Source: Pseudomonadota bacterium
GTDB lineage: Bacteria; Desulfobacterota; Desulfobulbia; Desulfobulbales; SURF-16
NCBI GenBank assembly: GCA_018822545.1
Contig: JAHJKA010000031.1
Location: forward strand, 1-64,000
Direction: 5' to 3'
Length of the DNA: 64,000 nt
Shown: positions 37,740-47,351 of the stretch, piece after piece
Position numbering within the stretch: position 1 is the stretch's first letter
How the letters are laid out: each line of letters starts with the position of its first letter
Position numbers and translations under genes: made by a program
The notes under the pieces: model-generated
The model's database searches: none
What the model saw: only the letters and a program-made list of their open reading frames with translations
Told to the model about the DNA's origin: nothing

Positions 37740-37872
37740 AAGGTGCTTCGTTGAATTCCGCCACAGGTTGTTTGTCAAACACAAGGGCGGCACAGAGATC
37801 TGGCATGAAGAAAAACTCCCTACACCCCCCAAGGGGCTAGTGAAAAGCATGTCTTTGGGCCTTTGGGTTCAG

Positions 37873-37896
37873 AAAAATTGGTCAGATTCAATCTGA
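37873..37896 (-). terminator. likely terminator of the chemoreceptor gene
   Basis: On the minus strand TCAGAT/ATCTGA forms a 6-bp stem with a 3-nt loop a few bases after the stop codon, followed by CCAA and TTTTT. The stem is short and AT-rich, so the strength is uncertain. Confidence 0.5.
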
Positions 37897-37899
37897 ACG

Positions 37900-39795
37900 C
37901 TAAAAATCCTCAAAACCATCATCATCAAAAGGGATACTCTTTTCAGGAGATGTTTCTTTTTTCTCCTTGCTGGCAATTGTCTTGGCTGGAAGCGCGAGCC
38001 GTTTAACAGAAGGAGCTTTCGTTGCACTATTCCCATGGGCCTTTCCGGGCGCCATGGTTGTATTCTCGGCAAACTCGCTGTTGCCAACAAGCGCACTGAG
38101 CTCATTCACATAGCCCTTGGTTTTCCTGGCCTCGGCCGTTAATTCCTCAGCCGCAGAAGCTGATTCTTCCGAATTGGCCGCGTTCCGCTGTACCACTTTA
38201 TCCATCTCGGTTACAGCCCTATTGACCTGAGCAATACCTGAAGACTGTTCACTTGTCGCCACAGCAATTTCATGGACTAAGCTCCCCGCCTTTCTGGTTT
38301 TTTCGGCAACTTCCTGAAAAACCTCGGTGGCTTTCACCATGAGATGCTCGCCTTCACTGATCTTAACAATCGTACCCTCGATTAAAGTTGTGGTGCTGGT
38401 GGCTGCCTCAGCAGCCCGCTTGGCAAGATTTCGTACTTCGTCCGCCACCACTGCAAAACCAGCGCCGGACTCACCGGCCCGGGCGGCTTCCACCGCGGCA
38501 TTCAGGGCCAACAGATTGGTTTGGAAGGCTATCTGATCGATGGTCTTTATGATTTTTGATGTTTCCTCATTGGCCGAGGCTATTTCCCGCATGGATTTGG
38601 ACAGGGCATCAATGGATTTATTGGCATTTTCAACAACAAGGCCCGTCTCTTTCATCAAATTATTGGCCTGGGTGGCGTTAAGATCGTTTTGGCGCGTCAT
38701 TGCCGAAATTTCTTCAAGGGAAGCTGACGTCTCTTCCAGGGCGGCGGATTGCTGCAGAGCACCATCAGCGACCTGCTGGCTGGAGGAGAAAACTTGCGCT
38801 GACTCCTGGGTGACTGTTTCTGTGCCGATGGTCAACCCGTCAACAATCTTAGAAATCTGGGTAACAATCTTTCGGGACAAGAAGAATCCAAAAAGAAGCC
38901 CGACAACCACTGACACAATAACGATTGTCAGAATAATTTTACCGATAACAGCAACCTGCTGGTTTATATTAATGCCTGAATCAGCCATCTCTTGCCAGCC
39001 TGAATTGGCAACCTCCGTTGCCATTGCAACAATCTTGGGAGCCAGAGGCAAAAGGGTGTTATCGATCTCTTCGTTCATTTTCAAGGTAATCGCAGCAAGA
39101 CCTTCAAAAGAATCCAAATAGTCTTCGATATCCATCACAACATCATCGAACGCACTGTCCTTAACCTTTGCAAACTCATTAAGAATTTTATTCAATGCGG
39201 CAACTGCTGTATCTCGATGAGTAGTGCCAAAGCTGTCTAGAAAGCTATTAACATCATTACCTGCGGCAATAAAATTAATAAGGGCGTCCATGCTCACAGC
39301 AAACAATGCCTTGTTGTCTTTATTCTTAAGGACTAAATTATATAATTTTTTGGATACATCCTCGCCACTTAAAACAAGACTATTTTTTTGCTCGGCAAGA
39401 ACCTTTATACGAATTGAAACCTTAGCAAAATTATCTATGTATTCTACTGACATACTCTCGATAAGAGCTAACTTATCCTTGCTTTCGTCATCACTGTTTT
39501 CTAATTTCGCCGCGGTTAACAAAGCGTTGACTTTATCAATATGACTTTCAGCTTCTACTTTATCTTTATCTTTATTTTTATATATAAACTTCTCAACAGA
39601 TGTCCGCATGGACAGGATTTCAGAGCGAATATCGTTTACATTTCTGACTTCACCAGCAACAACATCGGTCAAATAATTAACAATTTTGCCAAGTGAAGTA
39701 AATTGCAGGATAGAAATCCCGCCTACAATTATAATAAACAGTGAAATTACAACATAACCACCGAGTATTTTCTGTTTCAGATTTAGTCTGACCAT
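37900..39795 (-). CDS. methyl-accepting chemotaxis protein
   Basis: A 631-residue chemoreceptor. A TM helix near residues 12-32 is followed by an all-helical periplasmic ligand domain of about 250 residues, TM near 285-308, a HAMP region, and a long signalling coiled coil. The conserved hairpin tip reads [22 protein letters not shown] text and is followed by [14 protein letters not shown]. The C-terminus is a Lys/Glu/Asp-rich tail ending FDDDGFEDF with no CheR-binding pentapeptide of the NWETF type. The start follows AGGGGA. The ligand is unknown and no other che genes are adjacent. Confidence 0.94.
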   Translation of the reverse strand: MVRLNLKQKILGGYVVISLFIIIVGGISILQFTSLGKIVNYLTDVVAGEVRNVNDIRSEILSMRTSVEKFIYKNKDKDKVEAESHIDKVNALLTAAKLENSDDESKDKLALIESMSVEYIDNFAKVSIRIKVLAEQKNSLVLSGEDVSKKLYNLVLKNKDNKALFAVSMDALINFIAAGNDVNSFLDSFGTTHRDTAVAALNKILNEFAKVKDSAFDDVVMDIEDYLDSFEGLAAITLKMNEEIDNTLLPLAPKIVAMATEVANSGWQEMADSGININQQVAVIGKIILTIVIVSVVVGLLFGFFLSRKIVTQISKIVDGLTIGTETVTQESAQVFSSSQQVADGALQQSAALEETSASLEEISAMTRQNDLNATQANNLMKETGLVVENANKSIDALSKSMREIASANEETSKIIKTIDQIAFQTNLLALNAAVEAARAGESGAGFAVVADEVRNLAKRAAEAATSTTTLIEGTIVKISEGEHLMVKATEVFQEVAEKTRKAGSLVHEIAVATSEQSSGIAQVNRAVTEMDKVVQRNAANSEESASAAEELTAEARKTKGYVNELSALVGNSEFAENTTMAPGKAHGNSATKAPSVKRLALPAKTIASKEKKETSPEKSIPFDDDGFEDF

Positions 39796-39866
39796 TCCCC
39801 TGCCCTCAATGTAATCGTATGTTTTTTAACAAAATACGCCCCTCAATTTTCTACTGAAGCAATCTA

Positions 39867-39896
39867 ACTATAGGTAAAGAAAATAAAAAATGTCAA
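39867..39896 (-). promoter_or_regulatory. sigma-70 promoter of the chemoreceptor gene
   Basis: On the minus strand TTGACA (39891-39896) and TATAGT (39867-39872) are 18 bases apart. Initiation near 39860 would leave a leader of about 65 bases before the start at 39795. The spacer is very AT-rich. Confidence 0.55.
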
Positions 39897-39953
39897 CCTC
39901 CCTTATATTTTCAACACACCAGAACCCTGCTCTGGCGTCTTCTTACCCCGTTC

Positions 39954-41696
39954 TTATATTTTCAAAATCACAAAGATCAGATAAAGACAGAGCATAAGAT
40001 AACAACCGCCCACGACTCCCCAGCGCATAAGCTTTTTTTCTAACCCACGCCCGGCTTCAAGCACGTCCATCCACATACCGATTCGGCGAAAAATGCCCTT
40101 TTCTCCTTTACCCTCTTGGGTGTCAATCTTACCAAACAAGCCATCCCTCTTATCATGAGGGTTATAGACGAGCCAGAGAAGATCACCGGCCGGGACAGTG
40201 CTGCTCTTGATACCCGCGGGCCACCATGTCCAGAAAACAACCATTATTCCCCACCCAAGGAGAACCGGCCACAGCCCCTGCCAAAGGAGATCTCTATCTG
40301 CTCCATGCTCAGCATATGTCGGTAACTGCGGCCAAAACCAAAGCAGTCCTCCGACGGCAGCGAGCAATACAAGTAAGGGTCTCAGCATCCCCGTAGAAAT
40401 TGATGTCTTCCGGGGGAAAGCACCATTGACAATCTTAAGAAAATGGCAGAGCAGGAGCATGGTGGCCAGGGCGGACAGGGGCATGAAAAGTCCAAGGGCC
40501 TCAGACCAGGGCATGGGCAGCCCGTGCACAACTTCTTTGACGGTAAATTTCGCTATGGCCCCACTGGAGAAAGGCAAACCCGCCAAGGCCAGCGAAGGCA
40601 GAAGCAAAAGACCCATCATCCAGGAAACCGATCGCCTGCCGCCCTCTGCCACCACCAGCCCAACCCCTAGAAACAGGGCGGCCTTGGCCAGACCATGATG
40701 GAGGGCATAGATACTAACCGCATTGTTCACTTGTGGCCAGAATGCCGGTGACAGCAGGCCACAGCCAACAAGCATGGTCATAATCCCCATCTGACTGATG
40801 CTCGAATAGGCCAAAACAGTTTTGGCCTCCTGTTGCATGAGGCCAATCAAAACGCCGTAAAAAGCGGCCAAAATGCCCATCACCACAAAAATTGTCCCCC
40901 ACCCAGACTGGGCCATTTCCGGCCCAACAGGCAAAAACCGCAACCAGCCCAGAAGGCCGGCTTTGATCATGACGCCGCTTAAGACAGCACTGGCCGGCAC
41001 CGGGGCTACAGGATGGGCCAAGGGTAACCAGACATGCATTGGCAGAGCCCCGGCCTTGATTGCAAAGCCCAGAAAAAGCAAGATCAGACTCACACACTCC
41101 GGACTGGTTGCAGCAATGGTTGTCAGTTCCAGATCAGGGAGACGACTGGCCATCAGGAGCATCCCGGAAAAAAGAAGAACCTCGCCCACCATCACCAGGA
41201 CAATATAAATTTTCCCGGCCTGGCGCGCCTCCCGGCTTTGTGTGTGAACGATAAGACCATAGGCGCTGAAACTCATGAGTCCGAAAAAGAGATAAAAGCC
41301 CAGCATGTCCTGGGCCAATATTAATCCGAAATTAAAGGCCATGCTGATCAGATAAAAAAAGAAGAAAGAAGTGCGTCGGGGATCGCTCCGCAGATAACTG
41401 CGCCCGAAAAACGCCGAAAGCATCCAGACCAGGGCGGCCAGCAACAAGAAACGCTGCCCGAGGAGGTCAACACCCATCCGCCCACCCATGAAAAACCAGG
41501 TCACCTCAAGATTGATGCCCGGATCAAGAAGCAGGGCGGCGCCAAGGGCAGGCAAGGCTGACCAGGGCGCCAATCTCATTCCGATCCCTTGCAAGGGCTT
41601 GACGAGAAGAGCACAGGACATAACCAGGGGCAAGCCCGGCACCAGGGAAAGCAGGAGAAGCTGTAGCTGTTCATTCAGCACGATGTGGCTCATCAT
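39954..41696 (-). CDS. Mrp/Mbh-type antiporter subunit, MrpD-like (third copy)
   Basis: A 580-residue membrane protein of the proton-translocating NuoL/M/N and MrpD family, with about 14 TM helices plus a C-terminal extension of about 80 residues ending in one more helix (WGVVGGCYLMLCLYLIFVIL). Family hallmarks include the conserved helix region HVWLPLAHPVAPVPASAVLSG and the lysine in GFAIKAGALPMH. It is the last gene of the nine-gene operon and overlaps the previous gene by four bases. It probably transports H+ or Na+ as part of the membrane complex. Confidence 0.85.
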   Translation of the reverse strand: MMSHIVLNEQLQLLLLSLVPGLPLVMSCALLVKPLQGIGMRLAPWSALPALGAALLLDPGINLEVTWFFMGGRMGVDLLGQRFLLLAALVWMLSAFFGRSYLRSDPRRTSFFFFYLISMAFNFGLILAQDMLGFYLFFGLMSFSAYGLIVHTQSREARQAGKIYIVLVMVGEVLLFSGMLLMASRLPDLELTTIAATSPECVSLILLFLGFAIKAGALPMHVWLPLAHPVAPVPASAVLSGVMIKAGLLGWLRFLPVGPEMAQSGWGTIFVVMGILAAFYGVLIGLMQQEAKTVLAYSSISQMGIMTMLVGCGLLSPAFWPQVNNAVSIYALHHGLAKAALFLGVGLVVAEGGRRSVSWMMGLLLLPSLALAGLPFSSGAIAKFTVKEVVHGLPMPWSEALGLFMPLSALATMLLLCHFLKIVNGAFPRKTSISTGMLRPLLVLLAAVGGLLWFWPQLPTYAEHGADRDLLWQGLWPVLLGWGIMVVFWTWWPAGIKSSTVPAGDLLWLVYNPHDKRDGLFGKIDTQEGKGEKGIFRRIGMWMDVLEAGRGLEKKLMRWGVVGGCYLMLCLYLIFVILKI

Positions 41697-43192
41697 AGGC
41701 CGTACCCCGTGCGCACAATAAAACGAACCCAGGCCAAAGGACTCAAGCTGCTATTTGCCAGCAAGCCCACGAGCAAAGACACAACCGCGGTGATCACCGG
41801 CGGAACAATGAGCATCCAGTGACTCTCCAGAGAGCCGACTGTGCCGGAATCTGCGGGCCACTCTCCCTCCTGCTCCTTAAACCAGGCGCCATAAAGTATC
41901 GGCAGGAAATACGCCCCATTGAGCAGGCTGGAAAGCACCAACACCCAGACAATCCAACCCTGGCCCTGGGCAAGGGCACCCAGGCCCAAATACCATTTAC
42001 TGACAAATCCAGCCATGGGCGGCAGGCCAATCATGCCCATGGCCGCCAGGGTAAAAGCCGCCATGGTCACCGGCAGCCGGCGTCCCACCCCGTTCATCCT
42101 GCTGATATCATGGATACCCAGGGTTTCAGCAATATTCCCCGCACAAAAAAACAGGGTTATCTTCATCAATCCCTGATGCACAAGATGAACCATGCCCCCC
42201 ATAATGGCCAAAGGGCTGCCGATACTGATCCCTAAAGCGATATAGGACACCTGACTTACCGTGGAAAAGGCCAGCCGCCGCTTGAGATTGTCCTGGCTGA
42301 GCGCACGAACAGAACCATACATAATGGTGATACTGGATAAGAGCATAAGGGGCAGAAGCAGACCCAATGTCCTGGCTGTATCCAGGCCATACACATCAAG
42401 CACGATACGGATAATGCCAAAGGCCCCGGCCTTGACCACGGCCACAGCATGGAGCAGAGCGCTCACCGGCGCCGGAGCCACCATAGCCCGCGGCAACCAA
42501 CCATGCAGGGGAAAAAGGGCCGCCTTCACCCCCACTCCGGCAAGAAGCAGATAGAAAATTATTTTGAGGGTTGTGCCATGGCCGGCAACAAGGGGGGTGA
42601 GCAGTCCGGGCCTGCTGAAATCAACCGGGCCCGCCATGGCATGGAGCCACACCACCCCTATGAAAAGCAGAATTCCTCCAGCCAGGGTATACACCAGATA
42701 AACCTTGCCGGCCGCCATGGCCTCTGCGGTGCCACGATGCACCACCAAGGGATAGGTGCTCAGGGTGAGCATCTCGAAAAAGAAAAGGAAGGTCAGCAGG
42801 TTGCCGGCCAAGGCAATACCAATGGTAACCGTGACGCAGAGACTGAAATACCCAAAAAAATGGCTGCGATTTGGTGAATCTTCAAGATAGGCGATGGCGT
42901 ACAAGGTGGTAAAGAGCCAGAGAATACTCGACAGCGTGACAAAGAGCGCAGACAGAGGGTCGGCCCGCAGTACAAGTTCAAGACCGGGCAGAATGGTAAA
43001 ATGAACGGCGAAACTATGCCCCCGGTAAATCCCGAGAATCATAACCAGAACCAGGACCATTTTGGTTACCGCACCAAAAATGTTTAAAGTCGTTCGTGAT
43101 GCCCGGCTCGACTCGGCAAGACTGAATATAATAAGCCCCGGCCCCAGGGAACTTAGAAGAATCATGACCAGCAGCCAGTCGTGCCAGATCAT
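41693..43192 (-). CDS. Mrp/Mbh-type antiporter subunit, MrpD-like (second copy)
   Basis: A 499-residue protein of the NuoL/M/N-MrpD family with about 14 TM helices. It keeps the key residues of the family: Glu in FFFEMLTLS (helix 5 region), Lys in GVGVKAALFPLHGWLP, and the following APAPVSALLHAVAVVKAG, which carries the second Lys. It overlaps both neighbours by four bases. Among the three copies this one keeps HAVAVVKAG, the form typical of NuoL and MrpA N-terminal domains, so it might fill the MrpA antiporter role; that is an inference. Confidence 0.87.
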   Translation of the reverse strand: MIWHDWLLVMILLSSLGPGLIIFSLAESSRASRTTLNIFGAVTKMVLVLVMILGIYRGHSFAVHFTILPGLELVLRADPLSALFVTLSSILWLFTTLYAIAYLEDSPNRSHFFGYFSLCVTVTIGIALAGNLLTFLFFFEMLTLSTYPLVVHRGTAEAMAAGKVYLVYTLAGGILLFIGVVWLHAMAGPVDFSRPGLLTPLVAGHGTTLKIIFYLLLAGVGVKAALFPLHGWLPRAMVAPAPVSALLHAVAVVKAGAFGIIRIVLDVYGLDTARTLGLLLPLMLLSSITIMYGSVRALSQDNLKRRLAFSTVSQVSYIALGISIGSPLAIMGGMVHLVHQGLMKITLFFCAGNIAETLGIHDISRMNGVGRRLPVTMAAFTLAAMGMIGLPPMAGFVSKWYLGLGALAQGQGWIVWVLVLSSLLNGAYFLPILYGAWFKEQEGEWPADSGTVGSLESHWMLIVPPVITAVVSLLVGLLANSSLSPLAWVRFIVRTGYGL

Positions 43193-44664
43193 CCTGCCAC
43201 CTCAATAAGGTGCAGAACCAGAGGGCCAACAAAACCAAGCAACATGGCCACCAAGGCCAGAGCCAGGGCGCTCCACTCCATACTGGCTGCGACAACCACC
43301 GGCCCGGCCACGGCCACCAGCCTGGGACTGAGAATATGCGCCACGGCGCGGCAGATATAAACGGCTGCCAAACAGCTCCCTGCGACAATCACCGCCACCA
43401 ACCACCACCTTTCCTGGCTAACGGCCTGGCTCAGATACATATATTTGGCAATAAAACCACCGGTGGGCGGCAACCCCATCAAGCTCAGGCCGCCCAGGGC
43501 AAAGGCAAACGTGGTTTTGGGCAACACTTGTCTGACCCCGTCAAGATCAGAAATTCGATCATGGCCAACCTGTAGAAAAAGGGTGCCTGCCGCCAGAAAC
43601 ATGGCAGCCTTGGCGCAGCTATGGGAAATGACAAAATAAAATACGGCAGCGGCCCCCTGCTCTGGACCCATCTCCATGAGGGGAAAAATAATAAAAAGAT
43701 AACCGATCTGGGCCACGGTGGAGTAGGCCACCAGCATTTTCAGCCGCTGCTGACAGAAGGCCTGATAAGCCCCCCAGACAATGGCCACCCCACCAAGAAC
43801 AGCCAAAAGTGTTGCGGCGCCTTCTCCGACCAGGGGAAGAACCCCCTGCCAGAAACGAAAAAACAAATACCAGGCACCATTGATAACAAGCCCAGATAAG
43901 ATTGCGCTCACCGGGGCCAGAGCATTGGCGTGCGCCGGCGGCAGCCAGAAATGAAAGGGGAAAAGGGCAGTTTTCAGCATCAACCCAACACTGATCAAAA
44001 CCATTGCCATCACAACCGCAGGTGCCAAGGAAAGGGCAGCACCAATAGCAAGCAAATCAAGACTTCCATGGACCTTGTACAGAAAGGCAACCCCAAGCAA
44101 GAAACTCAAGGAACCAAGGAGACTGACAAGCAGATAACGCATGGCGGCAACTTGGGATGCCGGCTTACCTGAGAGTGCCGTGAGCCCAACGCTGCTTAGG
44201 GCTACAAGCTCCAAGGTGACATACATATTGAAGATGTCAGCGCTCAAGAACATGCCGTTTAAAGCAGCCCACAGTAAAAGCCAGAGCGGCCAAAAAGAAC
44301 GTTCCTGGGCAAGATGGCGCTGTTCCTCACCCCTCTTGTTTATCCGGCTCTGGAAATAGCCCCCGGCATAGACACTGACAGCAAGACCGGTGACCGCTGT
44401 CATCAACACCATGAGTACCGCGGGACCATCGGCCCGCAGGGATATCCCCAGGGGGGGTTGCCAGCCGCCAAGATAATAACGCCCGCCCCCGTGGCTCACC
44501 AGTTTCCATGCCAAGGCGGCGCTGGCAAAAAAGGTAACCAAGGCGCCAAGCACTCCCGGCAGCCGAGGCTGCTTTTTCAGCAAAAAAGAAAGCAGGGCGC
44601 CTAGCAACGGCAAAATAACTGGCAAAATAAGCCAACAATCCCCCTGCAGGAGCAGGCGTATCAT
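43189..44664 (-). CDS. mrpD: Mrp/Mbh-type antiporter subunit, MrpD-like (first copy)
   Basis: A 491-residue protein of the same family with about 14 TM helices. Landmarks are FNMYVTLELVALSS (conserved Glu), MLKTALFPFHFWLPPAHANALAPVSAILSG (conserved Lys and the APVSA turn) and AYSTVAQIGYLF. It directly follows mrpC, the usual place of mrpD, so this copy is the most likely orthologue. Four-base overlaps on both sides indicate coupled translation. Confidence 0.88.
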   Translation of the reverse strand: MIRLLLQGDCWLILPVILPLLGALLSFLLKKQPRLPGVLGALVTFFASAALAWKLVSHGGGRYYLGGWQPPLGISLRADGPAVLMVLMTAVTGLAVSVYAGGYFQSRINKRGEEQRHLAQERSFWPLWLLLWAALNGMFLSADIFNMYVTLELVALSSVGLTALSGKPASQVAAMRYLLVSLLGSLSFLLGVAFLYKVHGSLDLLAIGAALSLAPAVVMAMVLISVGLMLKTALFPFHFWLPPAHANALAPVSAILSGLVINGAWYLFFRFWQGVLPLVGEGAATLLAVLGGVAIVWGAYQAFCQQRLKMLVAYSTVAQIGYLFIIFPLMEMGPEQGAAAVFYFVISHSCAKAAMFLAAGTLFLQVGHDRISDLDGVRQVLPKTTFAFALGGLSLMGLPPTGGFIAKYMYLSQAVSQERWWLVAVIVAGSCLAAVYICRAVAHILSPRLVAVAGPVVVAASMEWSALALALVAMLLGFVGPLVLHLIEVAG

Positions 44665-44981
44665 CCCTCACCCCTTGCTTTTTTCTTCAGGAGGTCACGG
44701 CAATGCGCCATATCCTGAACACGGCCGGCCAGAGCCAGGGCAACGGCTGTACTGCTCACCGACACCACGATGCCGGTCAAGACCATGGCATGGGGTACCG
44801 GATCAATGAGTACGCCGTTGCCGTGGGCAATGGTAACCAAAAAAAGAAAGACGCCGCTCGCCATGATATTGACCGCCAGAATCTTCCGCAGCAGTTGCGC
44901 GCATAAGATAAGCCCGGCCAGGCCGACAATAAAAAGCAAGAGCCCGGTGAGACCGTAAACATGGCCAGGAGAAAAGATCAT
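44661..44981 (-). CDS. mrpC: Mrp subunit C (NuoK-like)
   Basis: A 106-residue protein with three TM helices, the NuoK/MnhC fold (GLTGLLLFIVGLAGLILCAQLLRKILAVNIM and IDPVPHAMVLTGIVVSVSSTAVALAL). The conserved DPVPHAMVLTGIVV block is diagnostic. Its start overlaps the stop of the MnhB-like gene (TAATG) and its end overlaps the first MrpD-like gene by four bases. Confidence 0.92.
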   Translation of the reverse strand: MIFSPGHVYGLTGLLLFIVGLAGLILCAQLLRKILAVNIMASGVFLFLVTIAHGNGVLIDPVPHAMVLTGIVVSVSSTAVALALAGRVQDMAHCRDLLKKKARGEG

Positions 44982-45727
44982 TACTCTTGGCCCTCTTCCT
45001 GAGTCAGAGCGTCCGTTCTGGCTTGGGCTGATGATGTCTCTTCCGGACGACTGCCGCGAAAAAGAGCGGCAAGAGAGAGACCGATGGCCCCCGCGGCCAC
45101 CGCCTCAAGCACAACGATGACAATGGCCGCAGTCTCGCGCCGATATCCAAGAAACACCCCGCCCAAAACCATTGCTCCCACCGCCACCACCAAGAAAAAA
45201 AGCGGCCCCAGACAGATAGCGCCTGGCAGTAATACCTTGGGTAAGACATGCAACAGGGGTGACGAGGCAAGCAGCAATAAAACACCAGCGCCGCCGAGAA
45301 TGGCCCCGGCCTGAAAGGCCCCTCCTGCTTGATTGCTGCCGGCCCACAGTAAATAACCGCCGACCAGCACCATGAGAGGGATAAGAAAACGTACCAGGGA
45401 GGCTAAAATAGACCCAATGGGTGGATCAGGGTGCTGAGGGCGATAAGGTCGCAGCGACCAGACCACCACCACTCCCAGAAACAGGACAAAACATTCCAGC
45501 AAGGTATCGTAGGCCCGATAATTCAAGAGCACGGCAGTGACTCTGCTTTCCACGCCGCTGTCGTGCAGAGCGGCATCCACCGATTGCCCAAGGCCAGACG
45601 ACGGCGCTCCTCCGGTCAGACACCCCCAGGCCAGGGCAGCAAACAGCATCGCCAACATGACCAGACTCAGCAGTGAACCCAGCCTTCGGCCACATCTGTG
45701 CCCCGTGGATTCACAAGCCCTCATCAT
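44981..45727 (-). CDS. mrpB: MbhE-MnhB-like antiporter subunit
   Basis: A 248-residue membrane protein with about six TM helices. The N-terminal part (one helix, then VNALLxYRAYDTLLE-type text: VTAVLLNYRAYDTLLECFVLFLG) matches MbhE, the last segment of long MrpA. The C-terminal part is an MnhB domain in which the usual GHNxPGGGF motif is changed to GSNQAGGAF. The start at 45727 is set by AAGGAGG six bases upstream, overlapping the preceding gene by 17 bases. The fusion of MbhE and MnhB parts is seen in several anaerobes. Confidence 0.85.
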   Translation of the reverse strand: MMRACESTGHRCGRRLGSLLSLVMLAMLFAALAWGCLTGGAPSSGLGQSVDAALHDSGVESRVTAVLLNYRAYDTLLECFVLFLGVVVVWSLRPYRPQHPDPPIGSILASLVRFLIPLMVLVGGYLLWAGSNQAGGAFQAGAILGGAGVLLLLASSPLLHVLPKVLLPGAICLGPLFFLVVAVGAMVLGGVFLGYRRETAAIVIVVLEAVAAGAIGLSLAALFRGSRPEETSSAQARTDALTQEEGQE

Positions 45728-46004
45728 CGCCACCCTCCTTACGATCAACCCTTCGCTCCCCCCGCCTGCCAGGGGTCAACCGTCGCAAGGCCGAGAGAAA
45801 CAAAGCGCCGGTGAGCCCGGAACCAATGGCTGCTTCCGCCAAGGCCACATCCGGGGCCAGCAGGCGCACCCAGGCCAGGGCCATAAGCAGGCCAAAAGAG
45901 ATAAAAAGTACCACCGCCCTGAACAGGTCGGGGCTGACAAGAACATGCCAGGCTAACCAAACCAGGGTGAGACAAAGCACAAGATCAAAGGCGCTGACAA
46001 TCAT
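45711..46004 (-). CDS. DUF4040 (MbhD-like) antiporter subunit
   Basis: A 97-residue protein with three TM helices. The block VVLFISFGLLMALAWVRLLAPDVALAEAAIGSGLTGALFLSALR is the MbhD/DUF4040 signature, equal to the C-terminal segment of full-length MrpA. Here it is a separate gene, as in Mbh hydrogenases and split Mrp systems. It overlaps mrpG by four bases at its start. Confidence 0.9.
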   Translation of the reverse strand: MIVSAFDLVLCLTLVWLAWHVLVSPDLFRAVVLFISFGLLMALAWVRLLAPDVALAEAAIGSGLTGALFLSALRRLTPGRRGERRVDRKEGGDDEGL

Positions 46005-46303
46005 GCTCTCTCCTTTGTCCAGGGCTTGATATTGTGCCTCAGGGCTGCATCGGCAACCAGATGACAGGAGGTAGCGCTGGCCAGCAGGACCAGAAACCAG
46101 ATAAGAAAAAGCTTGGCAACCTCAAACCAGCTCGTGGCCTGGATGGCAAGGCCCAGGATGATGAAGCCAAGGCCGACATTATCAGCCTTGGTCAAGGCAT
46201 GCAAACGGGTATAGATGTCCGGCAGCCGCAAGAGGCCAATGGTTCCGGACAGAAAAAAAGGAATGCCGAGGATAACAAAAAATGTGCCGACAATATCAAT
46301 CAT
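46001..46303 (-). CDS. mrpG: Mrp subunit G
   Basis: A 100-residue protein with three TM helices, MnhG/PhaG family: IGLLRLPDIYTRLHALTKADNVGLGFIIL is the classic core with a conserved Arg-Leu-Pro-Asp and His. The frame is open to 46390, but the ATG at 46303 starts inside the end of mrpF (8-base overlap) and gives the normal family length. Confidence 0.93.
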   Translation of the reverse strand: MIDIVGTFFVILGIPFFLSGTIGLLRLPDIYTRLHALTKADNVGLGFIILGLAIQATSWFEVAKLFLIWFLVLLASATSCHLVADAALRHNIKPWTKERA

Positions 46304-46586
46304 GATCAAGCCTCTTGGTCTGACGTGGTCCTTCTTTAGTCCACGTCCGCCGAACAAAGGCAACGGTGGCAAGGGCCGACAAAAGGGCAAAGACCAAGGC
46401 TACATCTTCAACAATCAACTGCCCCAGCCCTTTGGAAAGAAGCAAGAGGATTGCCACGCCACAGGTGCCGAAGAGCTGGGCCGCCATCATGCGATCGGCA
46501 GCCGTAGGCCCCCACATAATGCGGAGCAGGCCGACAATCACAGAGAAAAGCAGAACAAGGGCCAGGCCAACATAGAGTGTGGTCAC
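46296..46586 (-). CDS. mrpF: Mrp subunit F
   Basis: A 96-residue protein with three TM helices, MnhF/PhaF family. The core RIMWGPTAADRMMAAQLFGTCGVAILLLLS matches the family block with conserved Pro, Asp and Arg. It overlaps mrpE by four bases and mrpG by eight. Confidence 0.92.
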   Translation of the reverse strand: MTTLYVGLALVLLFSVIVGLLRIMWGPTAADRMMAAQLFGTCGVAILLLLSKGLGQLIVEDVALVFALLSALATVAFVRRTWTKEGPRQTKRLDHD

Positions 46587-47107
46587 GATAGCCCCCCCAT
46601 ATTGGCCGACCTCGGCGCGTAGAGCTTGCTGATCCGCGCCTCCAGGTCGCCAATAATGGCCAGCACCGGCAGCCCCTTATCCAGGGTGTGAACGATAATG
46701 ACGTCCTGCGTAAGGCGGGCCGAAATGGTCCCCGGCAAAAGGGTGATGCAGTTTGCCAGCAGGACACGGCCGCTCTCATGGTCGATGGTGAGCGGATATT
46801 CAATGAGGCCGGGATTAATGAGGAGGCGGGGGTGACAAACCCGCATCATGACGTCAACAGCACTGGCCAGGGATCTCAGCCCAAAAAAGGGCATAAAACG
46901 AACCAGCATGAGGGGCCGAATTCTTGGCGCCTTATCCTCAGCAAGGCACAGATGGAGCCAAGTGGCAGCACTGATGACAGGCAGACCAACGAGCAAACTG
47001 TCCAGCTTGCCGCCGCAGAAAATGAGCCAGAGGCTCGAAAAAATGCCAAACCGCCAGATAAGGGCAGCAACATGGTAAGACATGTAAAACCTTGATCCAG
47101 AAATCAT
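46583..47107 (-). CDS. mrpE: Mrp subunit E
   Basis: A 174-residue protein, first of the operon, with the MnhE pattern: two N-terminal TM helices, then PRLLINPGLIEYPL, LLANCITLLPGTISARL and IIVHTLDKG, which are the family's conserved cytoplasmic blocks. The start at 47107 has GAGG six bases upstream; 47125 is an alternative. No promoter was recognised in the 244-bp gap to the divergent CBS gene. Confidence 0.92.
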   Translation of the reverse strand: MISGSRFYMSYHVAALIWRFGIFSSLWLIFCGGKLDSLLVGLPVISAATWLHLCLAEDKAPRIRPLMLVRFMPFFGLRSLASAVDVMMRVCHPRLLINPGLIEYPLTIDHESGRVLLANCITLLPGTISARLTQDVIIVHTLDKGLPVLAIIGDLEARISKLYAPRSANMGGLS

Positions 47108-47351
47108 GGAAATCCTCACCGGCATCCCTGACAGAGGTTGATGACCAGATAAACCGTGCTCCTCCCATTATCGTAGCACAAAGCCTTGTTCGGACAAAGG
47201 TGATTCCGGCCACTCTCTGCCAAGATAGACCGCCCGGTTTCTCTGTGGATCATTCTCTTGACATTGCCGAGAGCGCTGTGCTGAAATGGGATACTACTAA
47301 AACTTGAGCCGTCCCCCTTTTCATTCACCAGCAGGACAACAGGAGATCATC

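Noticed and set aside
39905..39953. Possible terminator of the Mrp-like operon (CCAGA/TCTGG stem)
   Set aside because: Only a 5-bp stem and no T-run on the minus strand.
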